Position numbers and translations under genes: made by a program. The notes beneath the pieces were generated by a model that worked only from the letters and a program-made list of their open reading frames with translations, made no database searches and was not told the DNA's origin. This document shows positions 46,764 through 55,327 of a DNA stretch of 64,000 nt, piece by piece. Location: the NCBI GenBank assembly GCA_910576125.1, contig CAJTHM010000001.1:1-64000 (forward strand), written 5' to 3'. Position 1 is the first letter of the stretch, and every line of letters starts with the position of its first letter. Origin of the DNA: Lachnospiraceae bacterium (GTDB taxonomy: Bacteria > Bacillota > Clostridia > Lachnospirales > Lachnospiraceae).

Positions 46764-47594
46764 TCAAACAGTCGTTCCAGTCCTGCTCTTTTCTACTTGT
46801 TCCAGAAATTCGTCATATATTCGTTCGCCCTCGCGCCTGGCCCTTACTGCATCCTCCAGGCACACAAAAGAGCCCAGGTACTTCGTCCTGCCCTGGAACG
46901 TAATCTGGGCCACCCACAGGTTTCTCCTCTTGTCATAGTACACGCCGTTGTATCCGCTGGTGTTGGATTTGAGCAGCCGTCCGCTCTTCACGGCCTGCAG
47001 CATGGTGAGGGAAGTCCCCTCCATCAGTTTCAGGTTGTCCCGGTAGGTAGCGGCCTGAAGACAGCCACAGCTTCTGGTCTTGCCCGTCTGGAGCAGGCTC
47101 TGCCCTACTACGGTCTCTTTCCCGCAGTCGCAGGCACATCTCCATCTGTGCATCCCTTTTTCCTTGCCTGCATATTCCACCACGGTCAGTTTCCCGAAGC
47201 GCTTTCCCTGAAAATCCTTCAGAGGCGGATGGGCCAGGCAGCCGCAGCTTTTCCGGCAGCCTCCGGTCAGCCTGCCAAGCTCCGCAGTCACCTCGTTGCC
47301 GCAGTCGCAGCGGCACAGCCAGACAGTGTCCCCATTGCCGCCCCGCCTCTTGGTGGGCCGCAGGGCCACCAGCTTCCCGAATCGCAGTCCCGATATGTCA
47401 CGCTGCCCGGGACGCACCACCGTACTGCAGCCGCAGTCCCGCACTGTGCCCCGCTGCAGGCAGCGGGTGTCCAGCGCAATCTCCCCGCCGCAGTCGCAGC
47501 GGCATTTCCAGACGGTATATCCGGCCTTTTTCTCCGCTGTGGGCTCTTCCACAGTCAGCCTGCCCACCCTGTATCCTATCTGAATCGCACTCAA
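46764..47594 (-). CDS. Cys-rich AP2-domain DNA-binding protein, right locus
   Basis: 276 residues, the same length as the left copy at 29531 and clearly related throughout: repeated modules with CRCDCGG, DCGC, CRCDCGN and SCGC, and a C-terminal AP2-like domain (SGYNGVYYDKRRNLWVAQIT). The start is a TTG at 47594 with GAGGGG eight bases upstream. It begins about 77 bases from site 2L, almost the same distance as the left copy from site 1L. Confidence 0.85.
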   Translation of the reverse strand: MSAIQIGYRVGRLTVEEPTAEKKAGYTVWKCRCDCGGEIALDTRCLQRGTVRDCGCSTVVRPGQRDISGLRFGKLVALRPTKRRGGNGDTVWLCRCDCGNEVTAELGRLTGGCRKSCGCLAHPPLKDFQGKRFGKLTVVEYAGKEKGMHRWRCACDCGKETVVGQSLLQTGKTRSCGCLQAATYRDNLKLMEGTSLTMLQAVKSGRLLKSNTSGYNGVYYDKRRNLWVAQITFQGRTKYLGSFVCLEDAVRARREGERIYDEFLEQVEKSRTGTTV

Positions 47595-47670
47595 AAAATA
47601 TCCCCTCTTTTCGCATCCTCCACATCACACAGCGTCCTTTTCCCATTTTGGAGACAAAAAAATCCCACCA

Positions 47671-47702
47671 AAATGACGCAAATGACCCCGCTCTGCGACA
47701 TT
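47671..47702. repeat. Recombination site 2L
   Basis: AAATGACGCAAA (47671-47682), spacer TGACCCCGC (47683-47691), TCTGCGACATT (47692-47702). The reverse complement of site 2R shares 10 central bases, GACCCCGCTC, and most arm positions. Confidence 0.85.
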
Positions 47703-47787
47703 GTAGGAGGGAAAGTGATGAAATAGCTTACAGACCTGGCCCGGGAAAACTGCTGTCCCCGAATCGACTGCGGAAACGACTGCCTCC

Positions 47788-47806
47788 CTGACTGCCGGTC
47801 AGTCAG
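47788..47806. terminator. Hairpin after the recombinase gene
   Basis: CTGACTG (47788-47794), loop CCGGT, CAGTCAG (47800-47806). No U-tract in the minus direction. It may stop recombinase transcription from reaching the AP2 gene in the present orientation. Confidence 0.5.
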
Positions 47807-47851
47807 TCTGGCATTGCTTTTTCATTGACCAAATCAGTCAGTATATGCTGT

Positions 47852-48985
47852 CTACAGGGAAATCATGGGCTTGAGCCGGCTCATATTCTCGCGCTTCAGG
47901 TCGAGATCGGGATGGACGTAGAGGTTCATGGTGATTCCGATGTTGGAATGTCCCAGAATATCGCTCAGGGTCTTGACATCGAAGCCCGCCTCCACGCAGC
48001 GCGTGGCAAAGGTGTGCCGCAGAGTATGGAAATGGGCCTCCGGGATGCCGCATTCCTCCAGATACCGCTTCAGACGCCGCTGAAGCTTTCTGGGATCCAT
48101 ACACCTGGCCGTCCCGGTCAGGAGAAATGCCTCGGGATCCTCCGGCCGGAACCGTTCGCACAGGGCGGTAATGTCCGGCATCAGGGGGATGACGCGCAGA
48201 GAGCTCTCGCTTTTCGGGGGGCCCACCACCAGCGCGGTTCTGAATCCGTCTTTCCGGAAAGTCTCGGAATCCGTCTGCTTCTGCGGGAGCCGCAGAACAG
48301 TCTGGCAGACGGAGATGGCAGCGGATTCAAAGGAGATGTCCCTCCACCGCAGGGCACAGACCTCCCCAATCCGCATACCTGTGCGCAGCGCCAGATAGAC
48401 TCCGAACTTGCAGGAGTCCATTTCCTGTGCCAGGAGCATCGCCAGCATGGCCTCCTCCTTTTTGTCCAGCACCCGCGCATTCTTTCTGCATTCTTTCGGA
48501 TACGCGATTTCCAGCTCCGGCAGATTCTCCCCTGACTGCTTTCTCATATAGGAAAGGACAGAGCGGAGCAGGGTCAATATGCTGCGGACTGTCTTGGGCG
48601 ACAGCCCCTTCCCGTTCAACAGCATCCTGGTGAATCCTTCGATTTCTTCCGGCCGCACTTCGCAGGGCAGCTTGCCTTCAAAATAGGGCTTGATGTGATT
48701 CTCCATGTCCATGCGGTATTTCGCGGCGCTGGAGGGCTTCAGCCGGGTACTGTTGGCGGACAGCCAGCTGTCGCAGAAGCAGGCCACATCCGGACCCTGG
48801 CTGTGGTCCGGCCTTTTTGCCGATGCCATCTCTTCCCTTGCCCTGTCTGCCTTTCCCTTGGCTTCCTCATATGTCCTGCCGTAGCAGAAGCCATAGACCG
48901 GCTTTCCGTCCGCCCGTCTCCCCTTGATATACCGGGCCTCATACCGCCCGTCCTTTCTGCGGAACACATTTTCTCCTCTTGCCAT
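47852..48985 (-). CDS. Tyrosine recombinase (probable invertase of the pilus switches)
   Basis: 377 residues. N-terminal AP2-like arm-binding domain (NVFRRKDGRYEARYIKGRRA), a SAM-like core-binding domain, and a catalytic domain with Arg in LRTGMRIGEVCALRW, HTLRHTFAT (His, Arg), GHSNIGITMNLYVH (His and the Tyr nucleophile). All key residues are present. AGGAGGTG eight bases upstream fixes the ATG at 48985. It lies inside the inverted sites 2L and 2R, with no phage or conjugation genes near it, so inversion of the flanking sites rather than element integration is the likely role. Confidence 0.9.
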   Translation of the reverse strand: MARGENVFRRKDGRYEARYIKGRRADGKPVYGFCYGRTYEEAKGKADRAREEMASAKRPDHSQGPDVACFCDSWLSANSTRLKPSSAAKYRMDMENHIKPYFEGKLPCEVRPEEIEGFTRMLLNGKGLSPKTVRSILTLLRSVLSYMRKQSGENLPELEIAYPKECRKNARVLDKKEEAMLAMLLAQEMDSCKFGVYLALRTGMRIGEVCALRWRDISFESAAISVCQTVLRLPQKQTDSETFRKDGFRTALVVGPPKSESSLRVIPLMPDITALCERFRPEDPEAFLLTGTARCMDPRKLQRRLKRYLEECGIPEAHFHTLRHTFATRCVEAGFDVKTLSDILGHSNIGITMNLYVHPDLDLKRENMSRLKPMISL

Positions 48986-49046
48986 GATACAGGCACCTCC
49001 TCTTTCGATTGGGCCATGCTCAGCCCTGTCTAAAGTGTACAAAATG

Positions 49047-49061
49047 GTCAAGTGTTTTGAC
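49047..49061. promoter_or_regulatory. Short inverted repeat upstream of the recombinase gene
   Basis: GTCAA (49047-49051), loop GTGTT, TTGAC (49057-49061), about 60-75 bases before the recombinase start. It could be a regulator site; support is only its place. Confidence 0.35.
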
Positions 49062-49108
49062 TAGTATATTTAAAGAAAAGAGAGGCTAATTCAGAACATA
49101 ATCGTCAC

Positions 49109-49137
49109 TTGACAGGGGAAGATGAATATGCTAACGT
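49109..49137 (+). promoter_or_regulatory. Promoter inside the recombinase segment, OFF orientation
   Basis: TTGACA (49109-49114) and TAACGT (49132-49137) with a 17-base spacer, 17 bases from site 2R. It reads out of the segment to the right, toward the tex terminator, in this assembly. Confidence 0.7.
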
Positions 49138-49146
49138 AAAGACATG

Positions 49147-49181
49147 AAAATGTCGCGGAGCGGGGTCCTCTGCGACATTTT
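49147..49181. repeat. Recombination site 2R
   Basis: AAAATGTCGCGGA (49147-49159), spacer GCGGGGTCC (49160-49168), TCTGCGACATTTT (49169-49181), inverted relative to 2L. Confidence 0.85.
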
Positions 49182-49190
49182 CCATTCGTC

Positions 49191-49225
49191 AAAAAAAGCC
49201 CTCGGGCAATCCCGCCCAAGGGCTT
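49191..49225 (-). terminator. Terminator of tex
   Basis: AGCCCT plus GGG and GCCC plus AGGGCT form a stem across 49197-49224; on the minus strand it is followed by seven T. The plus strand also has a T-run after it, so it may stop transcripts coming from the invertible segment. Confidence 0.85.
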
Positions 49226-49253
49226 TTCGCTGTTATATCTGTCAAAAAACTAC

Positions 49254-51701
49254 CTATCCCTGTTTCTCCTGATTGACTTTCATAGTCAAACTGATGCGTT
49301 TCCTGGCCTGGTCCACCTCCAGCACCTGCACCTCCACGATATCGCCCACGCTGACCGCCTCTAAAGGATGCTTGATGAAGCGGTTGGTAATCTGGGAGAT
49401 GTGCACCAGTCCGTCCTGATGGACGCCTATGTCCACGAATACGCCGAAGTCGATGACATTGCGCACCGTCCCTTTGAGAATCATGCCCGGCTTCAAGTCC
49501 TTCATATCCAGCACATCACTGCGCAGGATAGGCTTGGGCATATCGTCCCTGGGATCGCGGGCGGGCTTCTCCAGCTCTTTCAGGATATCCGTCAGCGTAA
49601 TCTCGCCGATGCCCAGTTCTTCGGCCATCTGCTTCTTGTCGCGGATGCGCCTGGCCAGATTGGAACCGGCTTCCGCACCGGCCGCTTTCTGTCCGGACTG
49701 TGCCGCGCCTTGTTTCCTGCCCGCTTCCGTGTCGGAGCCTGCCGCCTGCGGAACCGCACCGCCCATGGCAGCCGCCAATGCCCTGCCCATGGCGGTATTG
49801 GTGTTGGAGATGCGGATATTCCCTTTCTGCTTCTTCTGACCGGCAGCCCCTGTCTGCGCAGCCTTTCCGGAGGTCTTCCCCTCCGCCGCAGCCTTGTTCC
49901 CGTCCGGGGGAGCGGCGTTCCCTCGCTCAGCCGCTTTCTTCTGCATCTGCCGGACATCCTCCATGGTCAGCCCCAGCTTGTCCAGGAGCTTCTTCGTGGC
50001 CTCATAGGACTCCGGGTGGACGCTGGTGGCATCCAGCGGATTGTCGCCGTCCAGGATGCGCATGAATCCCGCGCACTGCTCAAAGGCTTTCGGCCCCAGC
50101 TTGGCCACTTTCAGGAGCTGCCTCCTGTTGGTGAAACGCCCATTGGATTCCCGATAGTCTACGATATTCCGCGCAATTGTCTTGTTGATTCCGGATATAT
50201 ATTCCAGCAGAGAGGCGGAAGCCGTATTCAAGTCCACCCCTACCTTATTCACGCTGTCCTCCACCACGCCGCTCAGGGCATCGCTGAGCTTTTTCTGATT
50301 CATATCATGCTGGTACTGCCCCACGCCGATGGATTTGGGATCGATTTTTACCAGCTCCGCCAGAGGATCCTGGAGCCTGCGGGCGATGGATGCCGCGCTT
50401 CTCTGGCCCACGTCAAAGTTCGGGAATTCCTCTGTGGCCAGCTTGCTGGCGGAATACACGCTGGCGCCGGCTTCGTTTACGATGACATACTGCACCGGCC
50501 GATCCAGCTCTTTCAGCAAATCCACGATAATCTGCTCGGATTCCCTGGAAGCCGTGCCGTTGCCCACGGATATCAGGTCCACATGGTACCTGGCAATCAG
50601 CTTCTTCAGCTCCCGCTTGGACTCCTCCACCTTATTCTGGGGAGCGGTGGGATATATCACTTTTGTATCCAGTACCTTGCCGGTGGGATCCACCACCGCC
50701 AGCTTACAGCCGGTGCGGAAAGCGGGATCCCAGCCCAGCACCACCTTTCCTGCGACAGGTGGCTGCAGGAGCAGCTGCTCCAGATTCTTGCCGAATACAG
50801 CGATGGCGCCGTCCTCTGCCTTTTCGGTCAGGTCATTACGGATCTCCCGCTCGATGGCGGGAGCGATCAGCCGCTCATAGCTGTCTTCAATGACTTCCGT
50901 GAGCAACGGAGAGGTGTATGGATTCTCCGAAGTGATGGTCTGCTTTGCCAGATACCGCAGAATGCGCTCTTCGGGCGCATTGACTTTCACAGTCAATACC
51001 TTTTCCGCCTCTCCGCGGTTCAGCGCCAGCACTCTGTGACCGGCCATTTTCCGCACAGGCTCCTCGAAATCGTAGTACATCTCGTATACGCTTGCGGCTT
51101 TCTCGTCCTTGGCGGAACTTACGACGACGCCTTCCTCCACGGTGGTCTCCCGGATATAGCTGCGGTAGTCCGCATTGTCGGAAATGGCCTCCGCGATGAT
51201 GTCCTTTGCGCCCTGGATGGCCTCCTGGACTGTCTTTACGCGCTTTTCTTCCTCCGCGTCCTCCCCGGTGACATATTTTGCGGCTTCTTTCTCTACAGGC
51301 TCCGCTGCCTGCTGGGCCAGTATGTAGTCCGCCAGCCCGTCCAGTCCCTTGGCCTTGGCCACGCTGGCTCTTGTCTTCCTCTTGGGGCGGTAGGGGCGGT
51401 AGAGGTCCTCCACCACCACAAGAGTCTGGGCCGCCAGAATCTTCTCCCGCAGCTCCTCCGTCAGCTTCCCCTGCTCTTCGATGCTGCCTATGACCTGCTC
51501 TTTCTTCTCCTCCAGATTGCGCAGATAGGTAAGCCTCTCGTCCAGGCTGCGGAGCTGCTCATCGTTCAGGGAGCCTGTGGCCTCTTTCCTGTATCGGGAA
51601 ATAAAGGGGATGGTGCAGCCCTCGTCTATGAGCTTCACCGCGGCCTCCACCTGCCACTTCTCCACCTTCAGTTCTTCTTTGATTGTCTGAAAAATATCCA
51701 T
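49254..51701 (-). CDS. tex: Tex-family RNA-binding protein
   Basis: 815 residues: Tex N-terminal domain, YqgF-like nuclease-fold domain (VLGWDPAFRTGCKLAVVDP), helix-hairpin-helix pair (LNTASASLLEYISGINKTIA) and a C-terminal S1 domain (LKPGMILKGTVRNVIDFGVF). Between the HhH and S1 parts is an insert of about 100 residues rich in Ala, Gly, Lys and Gln, not usual in the family. The ATG at 51701 matches the family start; upstream codons run through the promoter. Tex proteins affect transcription and RNA handling, with details unsettled. Confidence 0.95.
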   Translation of the reverse strand: MDIFQTIKEELKVEKWQVEAAVKLIDEGCTIPFISRYRKEATGSLNDEQLRSLDERLTYLRNLEEKKEQVIGSIEEQGKLTEELREKILAAQTLVVVEDLYRPYRPKRKTRASVAKAKGLDGLADYILAQQAAEPVEKEAAKYVTGEDAEEEKRVKTVQEAIQGAKDIIAEAISDNADYRSYIRETTVEEGVVVSSAKDEKAASVYEMYYDFEEPVRKMAGHRVLALNRGEAEKVLTVKVNAPEERILRYLAKQTITSENPYTSPLLTEVIEDSYERLIAPAIEREIRNDLTEKAEDGAIAVFGKNLEQLLLQPPVAGKVVLGWDPAFRTGCKLAVVDPTGKVLDTKVIYPTAPQNKVEESKRELKKLIARYHVDLISVGNGTASRESEQIIVDLLKELDRPVQYVIVNEAGASVYSASKLATEEFPNFDVGQRSAASIARRLQDPLAELVKIDPKSIGVGQYQHDMNQKKLSDALSGVVEDSVNKVGVDLNTASASLLEYISGINKTIARNIVDYRESNGRFTNRRQLLKVAKLGPKAFEQCAGFMRILDGDNPLDATSVHPESYEATKKLLDKLGLTMEDVRQMQKKAAERGNAAPPDGNKAAAEGKTSGKAAQTGAAGQKKQKGNIRISNTNTAMGRALAAAMGGAVPQAAGSDTEAGRKQGAAQSGQKAAGAEAGSNLARRIRDKKQMAEELGIGEITLTDILKELEKPARDPRDDMPKPILRSDVLDMKDLKPGMILKGTVRNVIDFGVFVDIGVHQDGLVHISQITNRFIKHPLEAVSVGDIVEVQVLEVDQARKRISLTMKVNQEKQG

Positions 51702-51744
51702 TGCGAACCTTGCCTTTCTTTCACTCGTTTCCAACAGCCACTTT

Positions 51745-51773
51745 ATTATACTGGAAATAAAGGGAAACTGCAA
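51745..51773 (-). promoter_or_regulatory. Promoter of tex
   Basis: TTGCAG (51773-51768) and TATAAT (51750-51745) on the minus strand, 17-base spacer, about 45 bases before the ATG. Confidence 0.85.
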
Positions 51774-51788
51774 GAGCGGCGCAGCAAC

Positions 51789-52205
51789 TTACAGATACTT
51801 TTCCATATACTGCAGAACCGATATCTTATAGGTTTTCCGGAACATATTGTAAAAATTGGTGTAATGGGCATAGCCCACCATTTCAGACACCTCATTGGCC
51901 GTGTACTTCCCCTCTTTCAACAGGATCGCCGCCATTTTCATGCGCTCATTGATGATAAACTGGCTGATGGAGATGCTTTTGGCTTTCCGGAAAATCCGGT
52001 TCAGATACACCGGATGGAAATGAAAACGATTCGCGATGCTTTCCACGTTCAGTTCAAAATCAGAAAGATTGCGGATGACATACCCCGCAACCTCTTCCGC
52101 TATCCGGCCCGGATCCTGCCTTGTTCCCGTGCTTTCGCTGTTTTTCTGCTCTTTTTCCTTCAGAGAATATTTCCCGTACTCAATGCAGAGCTTCTCTTCT
52201 CCACA
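51789..52205 (-). pseudogene. Remnant of an AraC-type response regulator (YesN-like), receiver domain missing
   Basis: The frame ending at 51789 encodes a complete AraC-type double helix-turn-helix (VESIANRFHFHPVYLNRIFR to NFYNMFRKTYKISVLQYMEK). Read upstream past the GTG at 52046, the same frame stays open to about 52205 (EKLCIEYGKYSLKEKEQ), a linker normally found between receiver and DNA-binding domain. The receiver itself is absent: the sequence runs directly into the sensor kinase gene in another frame. A short product from the GTG could still bind DNA. Confidence 0.75.
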
Positions 52206-53512
52206 AAATTGTGGAGCAGCAGCGGCGGCAGCCGCACAAACCGAATCTCCGGGTCATAGTCATATTCGATTTCGATGCTGTCAGGGAAATTGATCCTTGC
52301 CATATCGATATAACTCTCTATCAGCTTCTGTTCCCGCCCGAACAGTTCCAGGTTTCTGCCGCTGCGGAACAGATGGCGGAAATATTCCGACAGATAGAGA
52401 ATGATGTCCTGAATCGCCCCGTTCTCGTGCCGCTTAGCCAGCGCATACAGCAGCTGGAAGATATTCAGCAGGAAATGCGGGCGTATCTGCAGCTGCAGAT
52501 TCTCCAGTTCCATCCGCTTCTTTTCCAGCTCTTTTTCGTAACTTTCGATTTTCAGTGTCCGTATATGCTCTGTCATGCGGTTGAACTGCAGAAAGGAATA
52601 TTCGTATTCCGCAGAAGAGGCTTCTTTCGCGATTCTGTAATCCAGATCCCCCTCCTCCACCTTTTCAAGCGCGGCATTCAGCACATTCAGGGGATCTATG
52701 AGCAGACGGTATACCGCCAGATATAGTACGAAAAAGAACGCAGCCATAGTGATGACTGTTCCCGCAATCAGATAGGCATTTGCAGCCAGGATTTTTCCCG
52801 TGATTTCACTTTCCTTCAGGTACACATTCACATAGAAGTCCGTGTTTTTGCTTCTTCCGGTCACGCATATCCAGCCCTTGTCTTCTTCTCCCGGGACTTC
52901 GGTAAAGGTGATATAGCTGCTTTCATACTGGATATCCTCCTCCATCTGTCCGCGGATCTGATCCAGATCGATCCAGCCTCCATAGATGACCTCTTTCACC
53001 TCGGCCCACAGGCACAAAGCTTCCATCTCCCCAATCTGATTCAGATGCCACCCTTTCTCCCACTCCTTTTGGAGATGCCTCTTTTCCGCTTTCGCATCTT
53101 CCCCGTTCCATATCAGGATATCTTCCCTGTCCCTCACAATGTAGAAATAGGTGTCCATGCCCTCGGTGTAGTCGATCAGCTTCTGAATCTCCCAGTAGAA
53201 CCGGGTCCGATATAATTTGTAATACTCCTCATCTGCTTCTTTCAGCATGGCGACGCCGCTCTCATTCTCGTATTTCATGGTCCGCAGCAGATAGTTGGCT
53301 ATGGCCATCCGATTGTCCAGAAACGTGATATAGCTTTCAATCACACTGTTTGTCGACTGATCTATGGTCTCCCGCATGCTTTTGATGACATAATTGTTCA
53401 ATATCACTGCAAGCACATTCACCGGCACCACCAGAAACAGTATCACAAACAGCAGCTTTGTGGTTATTTTGCTTGAGAATTTGCTTAATTTGGTTCCGAT
53501 ATTATCTTTCAA
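52160..53512 (-). pseudogene. Sensor histidine kinase (YesM-like), ATPase domain deleted
   Basis: 450 residues. Two transmembrane helices (about 20-40 and 230-260) flank an extracellular sensor domain, a HAMP-like region follows, and the His_kinase box LQIRPHFLLNIFQLLYALAK holds the phosphorylated histidine. The frame reaches LLLHNFVE, the beginning of the ATPase N-box, and then reads 13 unrelated residues to a stop. The entire HATPase domain is missing, so it cannot phosphorylate itself. The break joins the response-regulator remnant. Confidence 0.8.
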
Positions 53513-53518
53513 TTCTGT

Positions 53519-54409
53519 TTATTCCTTTACGCCTCCCAGAGTTATCCCTTTCACGAAGTACTTCTGGAAAAAAGGGTACAGAGCCATGACGGGCACCACA
53601 CCTATGACTGCGATGGCCATGCGGACTGTGTTGCCGGGAAAGAATACCTTTCCCATATTAATCTCAGAAGTGGATTTTTTCAACAGTTCAATATTGGTAT
53701 TCAGATTGTTCAGGACATTCTGCAGAGTATAGTATTTGCTGCCGTTACGTCCGGTCAGAAAGTAGAAGCCATTGGTCCAGTTGTTCCAGTATCCCAGGCC
53801 CACCAGCATGCCGATGGTGGCGATGATAGGCTGGCTCAGGGGCATGACGATTCGGAAGTAAATGCCGAACTCGCTGGCCCCGTCCAATCTGGCAGCCTCT
53901 ATCAGGCTGTAAGGGATGCTGCTCTTAAAATAATTCCGCACCAGAATGACATTGAATGCCCCCATCAGTCCCGGCACTACCTGGGCCCAGAATGTATCCT
54001 TGAGATGATAGAATTTCACAAAACTATAATAATACGAAACCAGTCCGCCGCTGAAAAGCATGGTGAACAGCAATATGAAGCTTATAATCCGCATTCCGGG
54101 AATCCCTGTCTGACTGGTGGCATAAGCAAAAAGCGTCGTCATCACAAGGCTCAGAGCCACTCCCACTGCCGTAACCGCCAGCGACATCAGATAGGAACGT
54201 CCTATCATTCCCCATTTGACGATAATATATTTATAGGCTTCCAGGCTCCACTCCCCCGGAAAATAGGAATAGCCGTTGGTCACGGCCCACGCTTCCTCCG
54301 TAAAGGAAGCGATGAACAGCAGGATAAAGGGCAGAACGGCCAGAAGCGACAGCAGCCCGCACACGAAATGCGCCAGCGTCTGCGTTATGATAAATTCCTT
54401 TGTTTTCAT
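53519..54409 (-). CDS. Carbohydrate ABC transporter permease (LplC/MalG type)
   Basis: 296 residues with six hydrophobic segments and the permease EAA-type loop EAARLDGASEFGIYFRIVMPLSQP. The N-terminal FLCG-like VLPFILLFIASF and the late YPFFQKYFVKGITLGGVKE are typical of the LplC group, which often imports oligosaccharides released by neighbouring glycosidases. It pairs with the permease at 54473. The start at 54409 has GGAGGAG upstream. Confidence 0.9.
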   Translation of the reverse strand: MKTKEFIITQTLAHFVCGLLSLLAVLPFILLFIASFTEEAWAVTNGYSYFPGEWSLEAYKYIIVKWGMIGRSYLMSLAVTAVGVALSLVMTTLFAYATSQTGIPGMRIISFILLFTMLFSGGLVSYYYSFVKFYHLKDTFWAQVVPGLMGAFNVILVRNYFKSSIPYSLIEAARLDGASEFGIYFRIVMPLSQPIIATIGMLVGLGYWNNWTNGFYFLTGRNGSKYYTLQNVLNNLNTNIELLKKSTSEINMGKVFFPGNTVRMAIAVIGVVPVMALYPFFQKYFVKGITLGGVKE

Positions 54410-54472
54410 CCTTACACACTCCTCCATGCCCGCGCATATGCTCCGCGCAGGTGAATCAATCTTTTGGCGGTT

Positions 54473-55264
54473 CTAGAACAGCGCGGAATCCGCCTCGTAC
54501 TTTCTGATGACCGCATTGGTCAAAAGAATCATGACAAAGCCTACCACGGACTGATACACGCTGGCCGCGCTGGACATCCCATAATCAGCATTCTCCAGCA
54601 GCGCCTGGTACACATATACATCCAGTGTTCTGGTCACCGGGTAAAGAATGCCGCTATTCCTCGGCACCTGATAGAAGAGGCCGAAGTCCGAGCGGAAGAT
54701 GCCTCCGACCGCCAGAATAGACAGCGTAATGATGGTAGGCTTCAGCAAAGGCAAAGTGACATAGCGCACCTGCTTCCATTTGCTGGCGCCGTCAATCCGG
54801 GCCGCCTCAAAATAATCGGAGCTGATGCCCACGATGCTGGACAGATAGACGATCATGCTGTATCCGATACCTTTCCACACGTTGAAGAACACCAGCAGGA
54901 AAGGCCAGTATTCCGGTTTCTGATACCAGATTACAGCGTCAAAGCCCAGAGGCTTTAAGATGGAATTATTGACCAGTCCGGTATCCGCCGCAAAATAGGC
55001 ATAGACCAGATAGCTTACAATGACCCAGCTAATCAGATACGGAAGCAGAAGCAGGCTCTGATACAGCTTTTTCATGCGCTGGCTGCATATCTCATTGATC
55101 AGGATGGCGACGAAAATCGCAAGCGCCGTTCCCACAATGTGGAAAAGAATATTGTATCCTACGGTATTCCGCAATATTTCCCATCCTACGCTGGAAGAAA
55201 AAAGAAATTTGAAATTGTCGAATCCGCACCAGGGGCTTCCCAGTATCCCTTTCTGGAAATTCAT
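54473..55264 (-). pseudogene. Carbohydrate ABC transporter permease (LplB type), 5'-truncated
   Basis: 263 residues remain, beginning at MNFQKGILGSPWCGFDNFKF, which in the family follows the first transmembrane helix and the phrase AFKD. In frame just upstream VAFKD is present, then the sequence diverges and reaches a TGA, so about 40 N-terminal residues with helix 1 are missing. The EAA loop (EAARIDGASKWKQVRYVTLP) is intact. The usual solute-binding protein gene is also absent between this gene and the glycosidase. A shortened product is possible but import is probably lost. Confidence 0.72.
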
Positions 55265-55327
55265 ATCCTTAAAGGCGACATTGTGAATTCAAACCTGAAG
55301 CTTACGATTTTGAACCTTTGCCTGTCC

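Larger units (their letters stand above)
47671..49181. other. Self-mobilising invertible segment carrying the recombinase and a promoter
   Basis: Sites 2L and 2R are inverted and enclose the tyrosine recombinase gene, a hairpin downstream of it and a promoter at 49109-49137 that now reads rightward. Inversion would carry that promoter to the left end, reading into the AP2/BTAD genes of the right locus. The whole is about 1.5 kb. Confidence 0.78.

Noticed and set aside
47852..48985. Recombinase as integrase of a prophage or conjugative element
   Set aside because: No capsid, replication, relaxase or excisionase genes are nearby, and the gene lies between inverted, not direct, repeats.
49368..52259. 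A 963-codon open frame on the plus strand opposite tex
   Set aside because: It is antisense to a complete Tex gene, begins without a ribosome site, and its product is rich in His, Leu and Arg with no recognisable domain; it follows from the base composition of tex.
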